Assembly (NCBI GenBank): GCA_003225055.1
Contig: QIAU01000120.1
Location: 1-64,000 of the forward strand
Length of the DNA: 64,000 nucleotides
DNA from: Acidobacteriota bacterium
Lineage (GTDB): Bacteria > Acidobacteriota > Terriglobia > Terriglobales > Acidobacteriaceae
Direction: 5' to 3'
Positions 43,432-51,633 of this stretch are shown in pieces; within the stretch, counting starts at the first letter, position 1, and every line of letters begins with the position of its first letter. Under the pieces are notes generated by a model. It was not told where the DNA came from, ran no database searches, and saw only the letters and a list, made by a program, of their open reading frames with translations. The position numbers were made by a program, and so were the translations under genes.

Positions 43432-45363
43432 ATGAAGCGCAGAAAGCTCGTTTTGCTAATCGCGCCGCTGGGCGCTCTAATTTTTGCGGGCAGCGCCTGT
43501 CAGAGAGCACATCGAGCGGCGAAGCTGATGCCCCCTCCTCAAGCGGCACCACCTGCCCTGACCTCCACGAGCGCATCGATTCCACCAACTCAACCTGCGG
43601 CGTCATCCGAGGAAAAAGAGGAGAACAAGGAAGTCGAGGTAGAGCCTAAAAGTGAGCCCCAATCCGATCCAGTTGCAGACTTGATCGCAAAGGTCGAGAA
43701 GGAATATGAGGCAGGTCGGGCCAATTATCAGGCTGGGCACCTGGAGCCGGCGAAGAAGAATTTTGATAACGCGTTCAATCTGCTATCGAGCGGACCGGTC
43801 GAAATCCGCTCCGACGAACGGCTGGAGCGTGAGTTTGAGAAGCTCCTCGAGGGAGTCAATGGCCTGCCGCTAACGGCGGTCGAGGAAGCGGACGCTCCTA
43901 CCGGGCAGAAGTCGGAACCGGCTCCAATTGACGAAGCTAACGAAGTCACATTCCCAGTTGATCCGAACATAAAAGCGAAGGCCGAGGCGGAAGTTAAGGC
44001 CACTCACTCAGACCTGCCCCTGATGCTCAACGATACGGTGGCGGGATACATTAATTACTTCTCAACGCGGGGACGGGACATCCTGGAGCGCGCCCTGGAA
44101 CGCTCCGGGCAGTATCACGACATGATCCAGCGGGTTTTGAAAAACGAGGGCGTGCCTCAGGATCTGATCTACTTGGCACAAGCTGAGTCGGGCTTTCGAC
44201 CGTTGGCGCTGTCGCGCGCTGGTGCGCGGGGCATGTGGCAGTTCATGTCGACCCGGGCCAGAGGGTATGGATTAACCCGCAACTGGTGGGTTGACGAGCG
44301 ACAAGACCCGGAAAAGTCCACCCGAGCCGCTGCCCGGCACCTGAAAGACCTTTATAACGAGTTTGGCGACTGGTACCTGGCGATGGCCGCTTACAACTCC
44401 GGACCCGGAACAGTCCAAAATGCAGTGCGGCGGACCGGGTACGCCGATTTTTGGGAGTTGTACCGGCGGAATGTCCTGCCGCGGGAAACGCGGAACTATG
44501 TTCCCATTATTCTGGCCGTGACCATCATGGCCAAGAATCCGACGCAGTATGGGCTAGAGCACGTGGTGCCGGCTAAGCCGGTTCCGACTGACACGGTAAA
44601 CATCGATTACCCGGTGGACTTAAGGCTGGTGGCGCAGTCGGTGGACGCGTCCCCGTCGGAAGTGCAGGATTTGAATCCCAGCCTGCTGCGCATGACCACT
44701 CCCAAGGGCCAGCCCTTTGAGCTTCATCTGCCCGCCGGGAGCAGGGAAAGATATCTGAGCGCGATCGCCGTGATTCCGCCTGATATGCGGGTGTGGTGGC
44801 GGTATCACAAGGTCCAGCAGGGAGATACGCTGGTTTCCATCGCACGCAGCTATCGCACCACGGCAAAGGCCATCGCGTCGGCCAACAAGCTGGATGTCAG
44901 TCGACTGGAGCCTGGCAGCCAGCTGATCATTCCTATTGCGCCCGGGAAGCACGGCGTCATGGAAGACCCAGCCACGTATACCCGGCGGGCCACCGCATAC
45001 AAGGTTCGCAAGGGAGATACGGTAGCTTCGGTAGCTGACAACTTCGGGGTACCGCCGGCCATGGTTCGTCGCTGGAACCGCCTGAAGAGCAACAGCTTGC
45101 GGGGCCGGCGCGTGGTTTATGTGCATCTGCCGGTCTCGCCAAACTCGCCGGCGGCCCAGGCCCTGGCAGCCAGCAAACATAAAAACAGGAGTACGGCGGC
45201 AAAGACTCCGGCCCCGGTCGTGCGCCACAAGGTCAAGCAGGGAGAGACTCTCATCTCGATTGCAACCTCCTATAAAACCACCGTTTCGGCTTTGCAGCGG
45301 GACAACGGAAAGTTGGCTAGGCTCCGTCCGGGGATGATTCTGATCATCCGGGATATCCACTGA
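43432..45363 (+). CDS. Membrane-bound lytic murein transglycosylase with LysM repeats (MltD-like)
   Basis: A 643-residue lipoprotein: signal LVLLIAPLGALIFAGSAC with lipidated Cys near residue 23. Then a low-complexity Pro/Glu linker (about 25-80), a helical segment, and the SLT catalytic domain about 210-350 (YLAQAESGFRPLALSRAGAR with the catalytic Glu, then GMWQFMSTRARGYGL, AMAAYNSGPGTVQNAV). Three LysM peptidoglycan-binding repeats follow at about 463-507, 524-568 and 597-641 (KVQQGDTLVSIARSYRTTA, VRKGDTVASVADNFGVPPA, VKQGETLISIATSYKTT). It cleaves glycan strands in the periplasm. Confidence 0.95.
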   Translation: MKRRKLVLLIAPLGALIFAGSACQRAHRAAKLMPPPQAAPPALTSTSASIPPTQPAASSEEKEENKEVEVEPKSEPQSDPVADLIAKVEKEYEAGRANYQAGHLEPAKKNFDNAFNLLSSGPVEIRSDERLEREFEKLLEGVNGLPLTAVEEADAPTGQKSEPAPIDEANEVTFPVDPNIKAKAEAEVKATHSDLPLMLNDTVAGYINYFSTRGRDILERALERSGQYHDMIQRVLKNEGVPQDLIYLAQAESGFRPLALSRAGARGMWQFMSTRARGYGLTRNWWVDERQDPEKSTRAAARHLKDLYNEFGDWYLAMAAYNSGPGTVQNAVRRTGYADFWELYRRNVLPRETRNYVPIILAVTIMAKNPTQYGLEHVVPAKPVPTDTVNIDYPVDLRLVAQSVDASPSEVQDLNPSLLRMTTPKGQPFELHLPAGSRERYLSAIAVIPPDMRVWWRYHKVQQGDTLVSIARSYRTTAKAIASANKLDVSRLEPGSQLIIPIAPGKHGVMEDPATYTRRATAYKVRKGDTVASVADNFGVPPAMVRRWNRLKSNSLRGRRVVYVHLPVSPNSPAAQALAASKHKNRSTAAKTPAPVVRHKVKQGETLISIATSYKTTVSALQRDNGKLARLRPGMILIIRDIH

Positions 45364-45783
45364 GCTGTTCTTTCGCGCCCTTGAGGGGCCAGCCCATGTT
45401 TCACGGTTCTCCCAGCGCTTGCGCCATGGGCTTAAGTCTTAGGCCGCTTCACGGCTGGCAGTCTGCCGGTGATCGGAAGCACTGGCCGGGCCATTTTCGC
45501 GGGCATCCCTCCGACTTTGCTCAGGGCAGTGTCTCCGGGGTTGTTTTTTGAGCGGTTCTGTATTACCCATCCAGGAGGAGATCGCTCATGCCAAGAAACA
45601 GGCTTTGATACGAGCTTCTGGCAGCGACAGCGGCAACCCGTGTCTCTACCAATATCTGAGTGGTTCTGCAGTGCGAATCCACCATGGAAAATACCGTCTG
45701 GTGCACGAGGGTCGGACGCCTGCAAGGGTGTTAATATGCGGGAGAAACGGGGCGGAAGATTACTGTGGCAGGCAATATCGCTG
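45364..45783. other. Region between mltD and the bipolar protein gene
   Basis: No gene I can support. It holds a minimal frame at 45588-45608 (six codons, MPRNRL, then TGA) preceded by a very good AGGAGG ribosome site at 45573-45578, which might be a leader peptide, and a 15-nt string GCTCAGGGCAGTGTC (45519-45533) repeated exactly at 46714-46728. A longer frame from 45548 to 45928 is open but its end is unlike protein. Confidence 0.4.
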
Positions 45784-45792
45784 TGCTATAAT
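45784..45792 (+). promoter_or_regulatory. Extended -10 promoter of the bipolar protein gene
   Basis: TGCTATAAT: a perfect TATAAT with the TGN extension, 126 nt upstream of the ATG. No clear -35 box, as expected for extended -10 promoters. Confidence 0.5.
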
Positions 45793-45917
45793 CGCGCGCC
45801 GTTCCAAGCTACATCATGCGGCATCAGTCTTTTTACTTCTTTTACTTCTAAGAGTGCATCCAGCTCTGGCCGATCCGGCGGAACCGGGGAGCAGCGGCCC
45901 GAAACTCAGGAGGAAAG

Positions 45918-46280
45918 ATGACTTTTGATGAGACCCTCTACCTAGGCGATGACGAAGTGGATGAGTACGGCGACAGCGGCGCGTATGGCGAGTCGCTAGA
46001 GGAAGATTTTGAGGAAGAGGAAGAAGAGGAAGAAGAAGCGGGAATGCCGGGCGCAAGTGAGCCCGTGCCACCTGCTATGCCGACCCCTATGCCCGTGACT
46101 TCCGGAGGCGGAGGAGGTGTTCCGCCGAAAAAGAAAGCGGCCAAGAAGAAAGCGGCAAAGCAAAAACCGGCCAAGAAGAAGGCTCGGGCGGGGGCGGCCA
46201 AGCGCAAAGCAAAACGACCGACGAAGGGAAAACCCGCGAAGAAAGCGGCACGCCGGAAGGGTGGTCGGCGGCGCCGTTAG
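45918..46280 (+). CDS. Acidic-to-basic bipolar protein with histone H1-like tail
   Basis: A 120-residue protein in three parts: an acidic head (about residues 1-41) with a run of glutamates (EEDFEEEEEEEEEAGMPG), a Pro/Gly/Met linker (about 42-67), and a Lys/Ala/Arg tail (about 68-120) made of AAKKKAAKQKPAKKKA-type repeats ending GGRRRR. The tail is like the AlgP/histone H1-like DNA-binding proteins; the acidic head is what is unusual and could shield the tail or bind basic proteins. The start is firm: AGGAGGAAAG lies directly in front of the ATG, and an extended -10 promoter is 126 nt upstream. Inferred role: nucleoid or RNA binding. Confidence 0.75.
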   Translation: MTFDETLYLGDDEVDEYGDSGAYGESLEEDFEEEEEEEEEAGMPGASEPVPPAMPTPMPVTSGGGGGVPPKKKAAKKKAAKQKPAKKKARAGAAKRKAKRPTKGKPAKKAARRKGGRRRR

Positions 46281-46338
46281 GACTGGGATTCTTCTGTGAC
46301 TCTTAGCCGCGGCTTGGCGCCACGGCTTTATCTTGCTC

Positions 46339-46611
46339 CTACTTCTTCCCTTGGACTGCTGCGAGACAGCGGCCGTACAACTCGAGCAAGTGGGCGGCGT
46401 ACTCCTCAGGTTTGGCAGCAGCGCCGCCTCCCTGAAATCCGACCCCCGAGCCGCTGGTCCTTCCGTAGCCGGTGGTCATGGCTACAAATTTCATCATTTC
46501 TAAGGCGATGTCCTGGTCACGCCGCGAGCCGGGTGCGAGGGCGGAAGTCTCTTCCATGTAAGCCTCCGATGAACCAAACACAGTGGGAATGTTGTCGTCC
46601 ATGTCTGCCAT
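46339..46611 (-). CDS. Small conserved-looking protein of unknown function
   Basis: A 90-residue acidic N-terminus and helical C-terminus protein (DDNIPTVFGSSEAYMEETSA, IALEMMKFVAMTTGYGR, YAAHLLELYGRCLAAVQGK) with a glycine-rich centre (GSGVGFQGGGAAAKPEE). No signal peptide or motif. Its composition is protein-like and unlike the shadows of neighbouring frames, and no other gene overlaps. Convergent with the bipolar protein gene. I do not recognise a family. Confidence 0.6.
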   Translation of the reverse strand: MADMDDNIPTVFGSSEAYMEETSALAPGSRRDQDIALEMMKFVAMTTGYGRTSGSGVGFQGGGAAAKPEEYAAHLLELYGRCLAAVQGKK

Positions 46612-47372
46612 TTCCGTATCAGTGCTGAGTGAATGAACGATTACTAAATTATCAGATTTTCAGGAGGGCTTTTACCGCAGAGTGCGCGGAGATCCCCCGA
46701 GAAAACCTTGCGTGCTCAGGGCAGTGTCAGGTCTCCATGCCCACATAACAGAGCCAGCCGACAAGGTAGCAGCGGGTTTTTTTGCCTTCCTCGATGGGCA
46801 GCACTTCGCCGGGATAGGCTTGCCTTCATGGTGAGGGCTCGCCGGCAGCGATGTTTCCATCGACCAGGAGGACATTTTTCAAATTCGCTATCGCCGGGCG
46901 GCGAGATGCTGGCGCCCTTGGTTGATTTCAGCGGGATCCAGTAAATCGAGAACGGAGAGGTGTTGCACGCTGAACACGCGATCCATGCCCGCGACGCTGA
47001 GACCACGCTTACGGTTCAGTAAGTTGGAAATACGAGCCTTCAGCCAGGCGAACGCCTGTGAGTTCGCCCCGATCAATAGGTTCGAGTAGCCGGTTGCGAA
47101 GATTTTCTTGTAAGGCGGAATCGCATGCGTTCACCATCTCGTGAGAAATAGCCATATGCTATAGCAGCGATAATAGAAACACCTAAGAAAATATAGTTGA
47201 CTTCGGCAGGTTGAGACGTTCCCGATGCTTTCGATCAACTCAGCGAGAATACGGAACAAGCTCCGGCAGGCGCGCCCCAGCGCGGCTTTTGTTTTTCCGC
47301 ATACCAACAGCGAGGAAATGTTCGATGCCGTAGAATGGCGCGAGGCGCGAGCGGCGCTGCGAGGTCTTTGGG
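46612..47372. other. Region with degenerate minus-strand frames
   Basis: A 761-nt stretch without a confident gene. On the minus strand a 48-codon frame (47155-47009, MAISHEMVNACDSALQEN) is overlapped and followed by others (46888-47076, 46716-47006 and 46672-46875) that look like pieces of one reading frame broken by shifts, so a decayed gene is possible. It also holds the second copy of the 15-nt repeat (46714-46728). Confidence 0.3.
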
Positions 47373-47825
47373 ATGGACATGACCTGGGTCACAGGGCGGA
47401 TTGCGGTTGGCGGAGGTATCTGGAACGGTGAAAACATGGCAGAAGTGGCCCGGGCCGGAGTGACCCACATCATCGACATGCAGATCGAGTTCGACGACAC
47501 CGCCCTGGCCGAACCGCATGGAATCCAGGTGTTGTGGAGCCCCGTAGATGATGATTTTCAGCCTAAGCCGGAAAAGCTCTTCTGGCGGGGCGTAGAGTTC
47601 GGGCAGGCAGCCGTGGATGAGCCGGGAACCAAAGTGCTGATCCACTGTGCGGCTGGCGTACACCGCGCGCCGATGATGGCACTGGCTCTGCTGTGTTCTC
47701 TCGGTTGGAACCTCGAGAAGGCGATGGACCTGATGCAGGCACGACGACCGGTGGTCGATTTTCCCGACGTGTACGTGAACAGCGTGGAAAGATTTCTTCA
47801 GCAGCAGGCCTCGTCGAACAGATAG
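47373..47825 (+). CDS. Dual-specificity / tyrosine protein phosphatase
   Basis: A 150-residue cysteine-based phosphatase. The signature HCAAGVHRAP (HCx5R, Cys near residue 92) is intact, and the general-acid Asp is likely in the VDDDFQPKP loop near residue 59. The size and layout fit the DSP family that dephosphorylates Tyr/Ser/Thr or other phosphoesters. ATGs at 47373 and 47379 are both possible. A strong terminator follows 18 nt after the stop. No kinase is adjacent. Confidence 0.9.
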   Translation: MDMTWVTGRIAVGGGIWNGENMAEVARAGVTHIIDMQIEFDDTALAEPHGIQVLWSPVDDDFQPKPEKLFWRGVEFGQAAVDEPGTKVLIHCAAGVHRAPMMALALLCSLGWNLEKAMDLMQARRPVVDFPDVYVNSVERFLQQQASSNR

Positions 47826-47843
47826 CAAGGGGATTTCCCTCGT

Positions 47844-47876
47844 GCCCACGGCTTGGCGGCGTGGGCTTTGTTTTTT
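47844..47876 (+). terminator. Rho-independent terminator of the phosphatase gene
   Basis: GCCCACG (47844-47850) pairs perfectly with CGTGGGC (47860-47866) across a 9-nt loop and is followed by TTTGTTTTTT. Confidence 0.85.
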
Positions 47877-47937
47877 GCGCCGCTTCGCGGCTGGTAGGTG
47901 GCGTTGGTGGAGGATTTCATCGGCAAAGCGTCCGGCG

Positions 47938-48183
47938 GAGAAGCCGTTTCCTCGGCTGGCTGTTGGGAATGATGCTGGCAGTGCTGCTTTCGAAGGGGCA
48001 GACGCCGGCGACTACCACCATTTGGGATGTCGTGTGTGTCGTGCAGACGGCGTATCCGCAGGTGCAGTGGTGCTGATTTCCTGGCCGACAACAAGCCCGT
48101 CGCCGCCGGAAGCAAGAGCATCGTGCTCGGATCGCAGGGAACCCTCAATGTAGAGCTGGGTCCCAATGCCGGTGCCATTAGGG
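47938..48183 (+). pseudogene. Broken secreted-protein gene of acidobacterial type
   Basis: Three pieces in different frames join into one familiar sequence: a hydrophobic leader (LGWLLGMMLAVLLSKGQTPA) with TTTIWDVV, then RADGVSAGAVVLISWP after a shift, then DNKPVAAGSKSIVLGSQGTL and NVELGPNAGAI after a deletion. Intact relatives that I recall read T-T-I-Q-D-V-V-Y-x-A-D-G then GGTVLISWPAF and end with a conserved YYTVVY and EYWVVP region, which is absent here. The 3' end runs into a family B repeat at 48212. So the gene is frameshifted at least twice and truncated. Confidence 0.55.
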
Positions 48184-48211
48184 CGGAGCCGCGCTGTACC
48201 GGAGGGCAGAT

Positions 48212-48235
48212 GGGTCAGAGACCCGCCTCCACACC
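48212..48235. repeat. Dispersed palindromic repeat, family B
   Basis: GGGTCAGAGACCCGCCTCCACACC. The palindrome GGGTC-AGA-GACCC and the CxCCAC tail match the copy within lipB (53344-53376, read on the minus strand) and the one within the molybdopterin oxidoreductase (20050). Confidence 0.6.
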
Positions 48236-48257
48236 GGCCTCCTTCACGCCGCTCTTC

Positions 48258-49598
48258 CTAACCGACCTCTTCGCTCCAGTTCTCCAGGGTTTTCTTAACC
48301 AGAGCCATGAATTGGTCGGCGACGGCGCCGTCGATCACGCGATGGTCGTAACCGAGCGTGAGGTGCACCAGTGAACGGATCGCGATCGAGTCGTTGCCCT
48401 GACTATCGGTGACCACGAGCGGGGCTTTGGCAATTCCGCCAACCCCCAGGATTGCGACGTTGGGCTGGTTGATGATGGGCAACCCGAAAACCGCGCCAAA
48501 GCTGCCTGGATTGGTGATGGTGAAGGTCGAGCCCTGGACTTCGTCCGGGGTCAGCCGCTTGTTGCGGGCCCGTTCGCCAAGGTCGGTGATGCCGCGCTGC
48601 AGCCCAAGGAAGTTCTTCTCTTCCGCATTCTTCAGCACGGGCACGAGCAGGCCCCAGTCCAGCGCCACAGCAATTCCCACGTTCACGTTGCCGTGATAGC
48701 GGATGTTTTCACCTTCCATCGAGGCGTTGATGATGGGGAATTGCTGCAGGCCGATGATCGCCGCGCGCACGAAGAACGGCATGAAGGTCAGGCGAGTGCC
48801 GTAGCGCTGCTCGAAGCTGTTCTTGTGGTGGTTACGCAAGCTGACGATGCGGGTCATGTCCACTTCGAACAGGTTGTGAACGTGAGCGCTGGTCCGCCGC
48901 GACTCGACCATGCGCTGCGCAATGATCTTGCGCATTTGCGTCATCGGCACGACTTCGCCGGGGATAACGGCGGGAGCCGCTGGGGCTGTAGCCGCGCCGC
49001 CCGACGGGCGCGCCGGAGCCACGGCAGGCCCCTTCTCCAGAAATGCTAGGACATCCTGCTTGGTAATCCGGCCACCCAACCCGCTGCCCGGCACTTGCGA
49101 GAGGTCGATGTTATTGTCGCGAGCGATGCGCCGCACCAGGGGTGACGAGCGTACGGGCTCCTCTTCTCTTTCCTGGGGAAATTGAATGCCTTCTTTTTGC
49201 TCGGGGGGGGCCGGTTTGGGCCTTGCTTCCGACTGGACCGTGGCCTGCGGCGGCTCTGCCCCTTTTGGGGTGGGCGCAGTTTCGAGTTTGCGCTCGGCAG
49301 GAGGGGTTGGCTTGGCGGCCGGGGCCGCTTGCTTTGCCGGAGCCGCCGCGGCGCCTTCACCGTCGGCTGCAATACTTGCCACTACCGTATTGACCTGCAC
49401 GGTCGTGCCCTCAGAAACTCTGATTTCCTGCAGCACACCGGAGGTGGGGGAAGGAATCTCGGCGTCTACTTTGTCCGTTGAGATCTCGAAAAGCGGCTCG
49501 TCACGCTGCACCTTCTCGCCCGGCTTCTTCAGCCATTTGGTGATGGTGCCTTCGACAATCGATTCCCCCATCTGGGGCATGATCACATCCGTCGGCAT
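48258..49598 (-). CDS. 2-oxoacid dehydrogenase E2 (dihydrolipoamide acyltransferase)
   Basis: A 446-residue E2. One lipoyl domain (residues about 2-76; FEISTDKVDAEIPSP, with the lipoylated Lys in DKV), an Ala/Pro/Lys linker, a peripheral subunit-binding domain about 150-187 (SPLVRRIARDNNIDLSQVPG), a second linker, and the catalytic domain from about 215 with LGYDHRVIDG (catalytic His and Asp) near the C-terminus. It transfers the acyl group from lipoamide to CoA. E1-alpha, E1-beta, E3 (lpdA) and lipB lie upstream on the same strand, so they form one complex; substrate class (pyruvate or branched-chain) cannot be fixed. Confidence 0.94.
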   Translation of the reverse strand: MPTDVIMPQMGESIVEGTITKWLKKPGEKVQRDEPLFEISTDKVDAEIPSPTSGVLQEIRVSEGTTVQVNTVVASIAADGEGAAAAPAKQAAPAAKPTPPAERKLETAPTPKGAEPPQATVQSEARPKPAPPEQKEGIQFPQEREEEPVRSSPLVRRIARDNNIDLSQVPGSGLGGRITKQDVLAFLEKGPAVAPARPSGGAATAPAAPAVIPGEVVPMTQMRKIIAQRMVESRRTSAHVHNLFEVDMTRIVSLRNHHKNSFEQRYGTRLTFMPFFVRAAIIGLQQFPIINASMEGENIRYHGNVNVGIAVALDWGLLVPVLKNAEEKNFLGLQRGITDLGERARNKRLTPDEVQGSTFTITNPGSFGAVFGLPIINQPNVAILGVGGIAKAPLVVTDSQGNDSIAIRSLVHLTLGYDHRVIDGAVADQFMALVKKTLENWSEEVG

Positions 49599-49709
49599 AG
49601 GGGTCCTTCCACTCTGCTCGGAATTTCACCGAAATCTCGGACTTTATATTATATGCACGTTTGATTGGGTGGAAAGGCAGCTTGCCCGTTCTCCAGCGCC
49701 AATCGCGCG

Positions 49710-50273
49710 CTAATGATCCTCATGATGGTGCCCCTCATGAGATTCGCCGGATGGCTCCGGGGATACTCCAAAGGATTTCTGCCAGTAATCTTTGGCGCCG
49801 GGTGGCAACTTCTCGACGCGGGACAGAAAGGCAGTCACCTTCCACATATCCTGCTCACTCAGAGCCTTGCCCCAGGCCGGCATCCCGGTGTAGCGGATTC
49901 CGGTGCGAATGGCGTAGAAGATGTGCCACTCGGGATCATCCAGCGGCTCAAGAACCAACTGCGGCGGCGGCGGATAGAAACCGTGCTCCAGCGGGCTGCG
50001 TTTTTTGTCAAGCGCTCCGTGACACAGGGCGCAGCTCATGGTGTAGATCTTCATGCCATCGATCAAGTTTGCGTCGGTAGCGGGCACGGGGTTATTTACG
50101 CGAGGCGCATGCCGCTCCATGGAGGTATCCATTGCACCACTGGCGAGCCAAGTCTCGAGCTTGCCAGGAGACGCGTCTGCATTGGTAGGCATGAAGCCCA
50201 GCATCGCCATACCAAGCCCCAAGAGAATGAGCACGACTAAGGTGAGGATTACACCGACAATAAAGTTACGCAT
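49710..50273 (-). CDS. Membrane-anchored monohaem cytochrome c
   Basis: A 187-residue protein starting MRNFIVGVILTLVVLILLGLG, an uncleaved anchor or signal. One haem-binding motif CALCH lies near residue 86, with the axial Met probably in YTGMPAWGKAL near residue 135. The tail is His-rich (SHEGHHHEDH), which may bind a metal. The ATG at 50273 has GGAGG in front, preferred over an ATG at 50303. It lies between the E1-beta and E2 genes on the same strand, an unexpected place for a periplasmic electron carrier. Confidence 0.85.
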   Translation of the reverse strand: MRNFIVGVILTLVVLILLGLGMAMLGFMPTNADASPGKLETWLASGAMDTSMERHAPRVNNPVPATDANLIDGMKIYTMSCALCHGALDKKRSPLEHGFYPPPPQLVLEPLDDPEWHIFYAIRTGIRYTGMPAWGKALSEQDMWKVTAFLSRVEKLPPGAKDYWQKSFGVSPEPSGESHEGHHHEDH

Positions 50274-50336
50274 GCAACCTCCAGTTTGCCGCAGGACACC
50301 CACCGCGACTTCCAGAACTTGGGAACTAAGGATTCC

Positions 50337-51311
50337 TTAGTATGCCTTGAGTCGGCGCGCTTGGCGCACTACATCGCTCACCTTGGGTAAGAAATACTCC
50401 TCCTGCGGGGGCGAAAAAGGAACTGGCGTGTCCAGGGCGGTGATGCGGACAATCGGACCGTCCAGATCCTCAAACGCCTCTTCGTTGATAATCGCGCTCA
50501 CCTCGCCTGCCATTCCCCCGGTGCGAACGTCCTCATGCAAGAGGATCACCTTGTTCGTCTTCCGGACCGTTTGCGCGATGGCATCTCGGTCCAGCGGGCA
50601 TAAGGTACGCAGGTCGAGAACTTCCAATTCGATGCCATCCTTTGCCAGGATTTCAGCAGCTTCCAGGGCAACGTAGACCATGGCGGCATAGGTAATCACG
50701 CTCAGATCCCGGCCCTCGCGGGCAATGCGCGCCTTGCCCAGCGGCACAACATAGTCGTTATCGGGAATCTCCTCTTTGATGCGGCGGTAGAGGTACTTGT
50801 GTTCGAAAAATACAACCGGATTGTTGTCGCGGATGGAGGCCTTGATCAGGCCCTTGGCGTCATAGGCGCGGGCCGGGCACACTACTTTAAGCCCGGGAGC
50901 ATGCACAAACCAGGCCTCCGGATTCTGCGAGTGAAATGGGCCGCCGTGGACATTGCCGCCGCTCGGTCCTCGTATTACCAGCGGGGCGGGCGCTCCCCAG
51001 CGGTAGTGCGACTTGGCCACCATGTTGACGATCTGATTGAAAGCGCACCCGATGAAATCCATGAACTGGAACTCAGCAATCGGGCGCATCCCCGTAAGAG
51101 CAGCGCCAAAGGCAGCGCCAACCATTGCCGACTCGGCAATCGGAGTGTCAATGACGCGTTGCGGGCCGAAATGATCAATGAAGCCGTCGGTGACCTTAAA
51201 AGCGCCGCCATAGATGCCGATGTCTTCGCCCAAGCAGAACACACTAGGGTCGCGCTCCATCTCTTCCCAGATTCCCTGGCGAATGGCTTCAAGATAGGTG
51301 AGGGTGGGCAT
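50337..51311 (-). CDS. 2-oxoacid dehydrogenase E1 component, beta subunit
   Basis: A 324-residue E1-beta with the transketolase pyrimidine-binding domain (FCLGEDIGIYGGAFKVTDG, the conserved Glu contacting ThDP) and the C-terminal transketolase domain (VILLHEDVRTGGMAGEVSA). GGPFHSQNPEAWFVHAPGLKV is typical. With E1-alpha it decarboxylates the 2-oxoacid and acylates lipoyl-E2. It is separated from the E1-alpha gene by a 360-nt insert carrying a decayed GIY-YIG frame. Confidence 0.94.
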   Translation of the reverse strand: MPTLTYLEAIRQGIWEEMERDPSVFCLGEDIGIYGGAFKVTDGFIDHFGPQRVIDTPIAESAMVGAAFGAALTGMRPIAEFQFMDFIGCAFNQIVNMVAKSHYRWGAPAPLVIRGPSGGNVHGGPFHSQNPEAWFVHAPGLKVVCPARAYDAKGLIKASIRDNNPVVFFEHKYLYRRIKEEIPDNDYVVPLGKARIAREGRDLSVITYAAMVYVALEAAEILAKDGIELEVLDLRTLCPLDRDAIAQTVRKTNKVILLHEDVRTGGMAGEVSAIINEEAFEDLDGPIVRITALDTPVPFSPPQEEYFLPKVSDVVRQARRLKAY

Positions 51312-51326
51312 CAGCTTACTTTGTCA

Positions 51327-51620
51327 TCAGGCGAGGGCTTCAGCCCGAGTCGAGGAACTTTGCGCTTCATGCCAATCGGCCGCGAGATCTTTCCCATCGG
51401 GGATTAAGACTTGCAAAATCAGCTCCATCTTCTTCTCCCGCTCCTGCCCTGGAGCTGTCTTGCTCGCTTTGGTTGCAGTCCGCACATCGTCGAAACTTTC
51501 CCAGTAAACCAGCCGCATGGCATTGTACTTATGCATGAATCTCTCAAACCCCTGCCTCTTATGCTGCACCCCGCGACCACGTAAGTTGTTGGTCATTCCA
51601 ATGTACAGAGCGTCCCGAGA
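51327..51620 (-). pseudogene. Decayed GIY-YIG nuclease-like gene
   Basis: The minus-strand frame reads DALYIGMTNNLRGRGVQHKR, then FMHKYNAMRLVYWESFDDVR and KDLAADWHEA. This is the stand-alone GIY-YIG protein family of about 90-100 residues, whose normal start is Y-x-Y-I-L-T before LYIGMTN. Here a stop codon interrupts the frame just before that start, where a family A repeat (51634-51655) begins; the 3' end runs into a second copy (51330-51358). So the first strand (GIY) is missing. The remaining 89 codons from the ATG at 51596 may still be translated but without the full catalytic core. Confidence 0.65.
51330..51358 (-). repeat. Dispersed palindromic repeat, family A (partial)
   Basis: On the minus strand GTTCCTCGACTCGGGCTG then AAGCCCTCGCC. 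The TTCCTCGACTCGG left part resembles the start of the copy within dnaG at 62359. Confidence 0.45.
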
Positions 51621-51633
51621 CGCTTTGCATCAT

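Noticed and set aside
45548-45928. 126-codon plus-strand frame overlapping the bipolar protein start
   Set aside because: Its 3' part crosses the promoter and leader of the bipolar gene and ends in a poly-Leu stretch produced by CTTTTACTT repeats; I see no family similarity.
47225-47431. 68-codon plus-strand frame before the phosphatase
   Set aside because: No ribosome site and it is out of frame with the phosphatase it overlaps.
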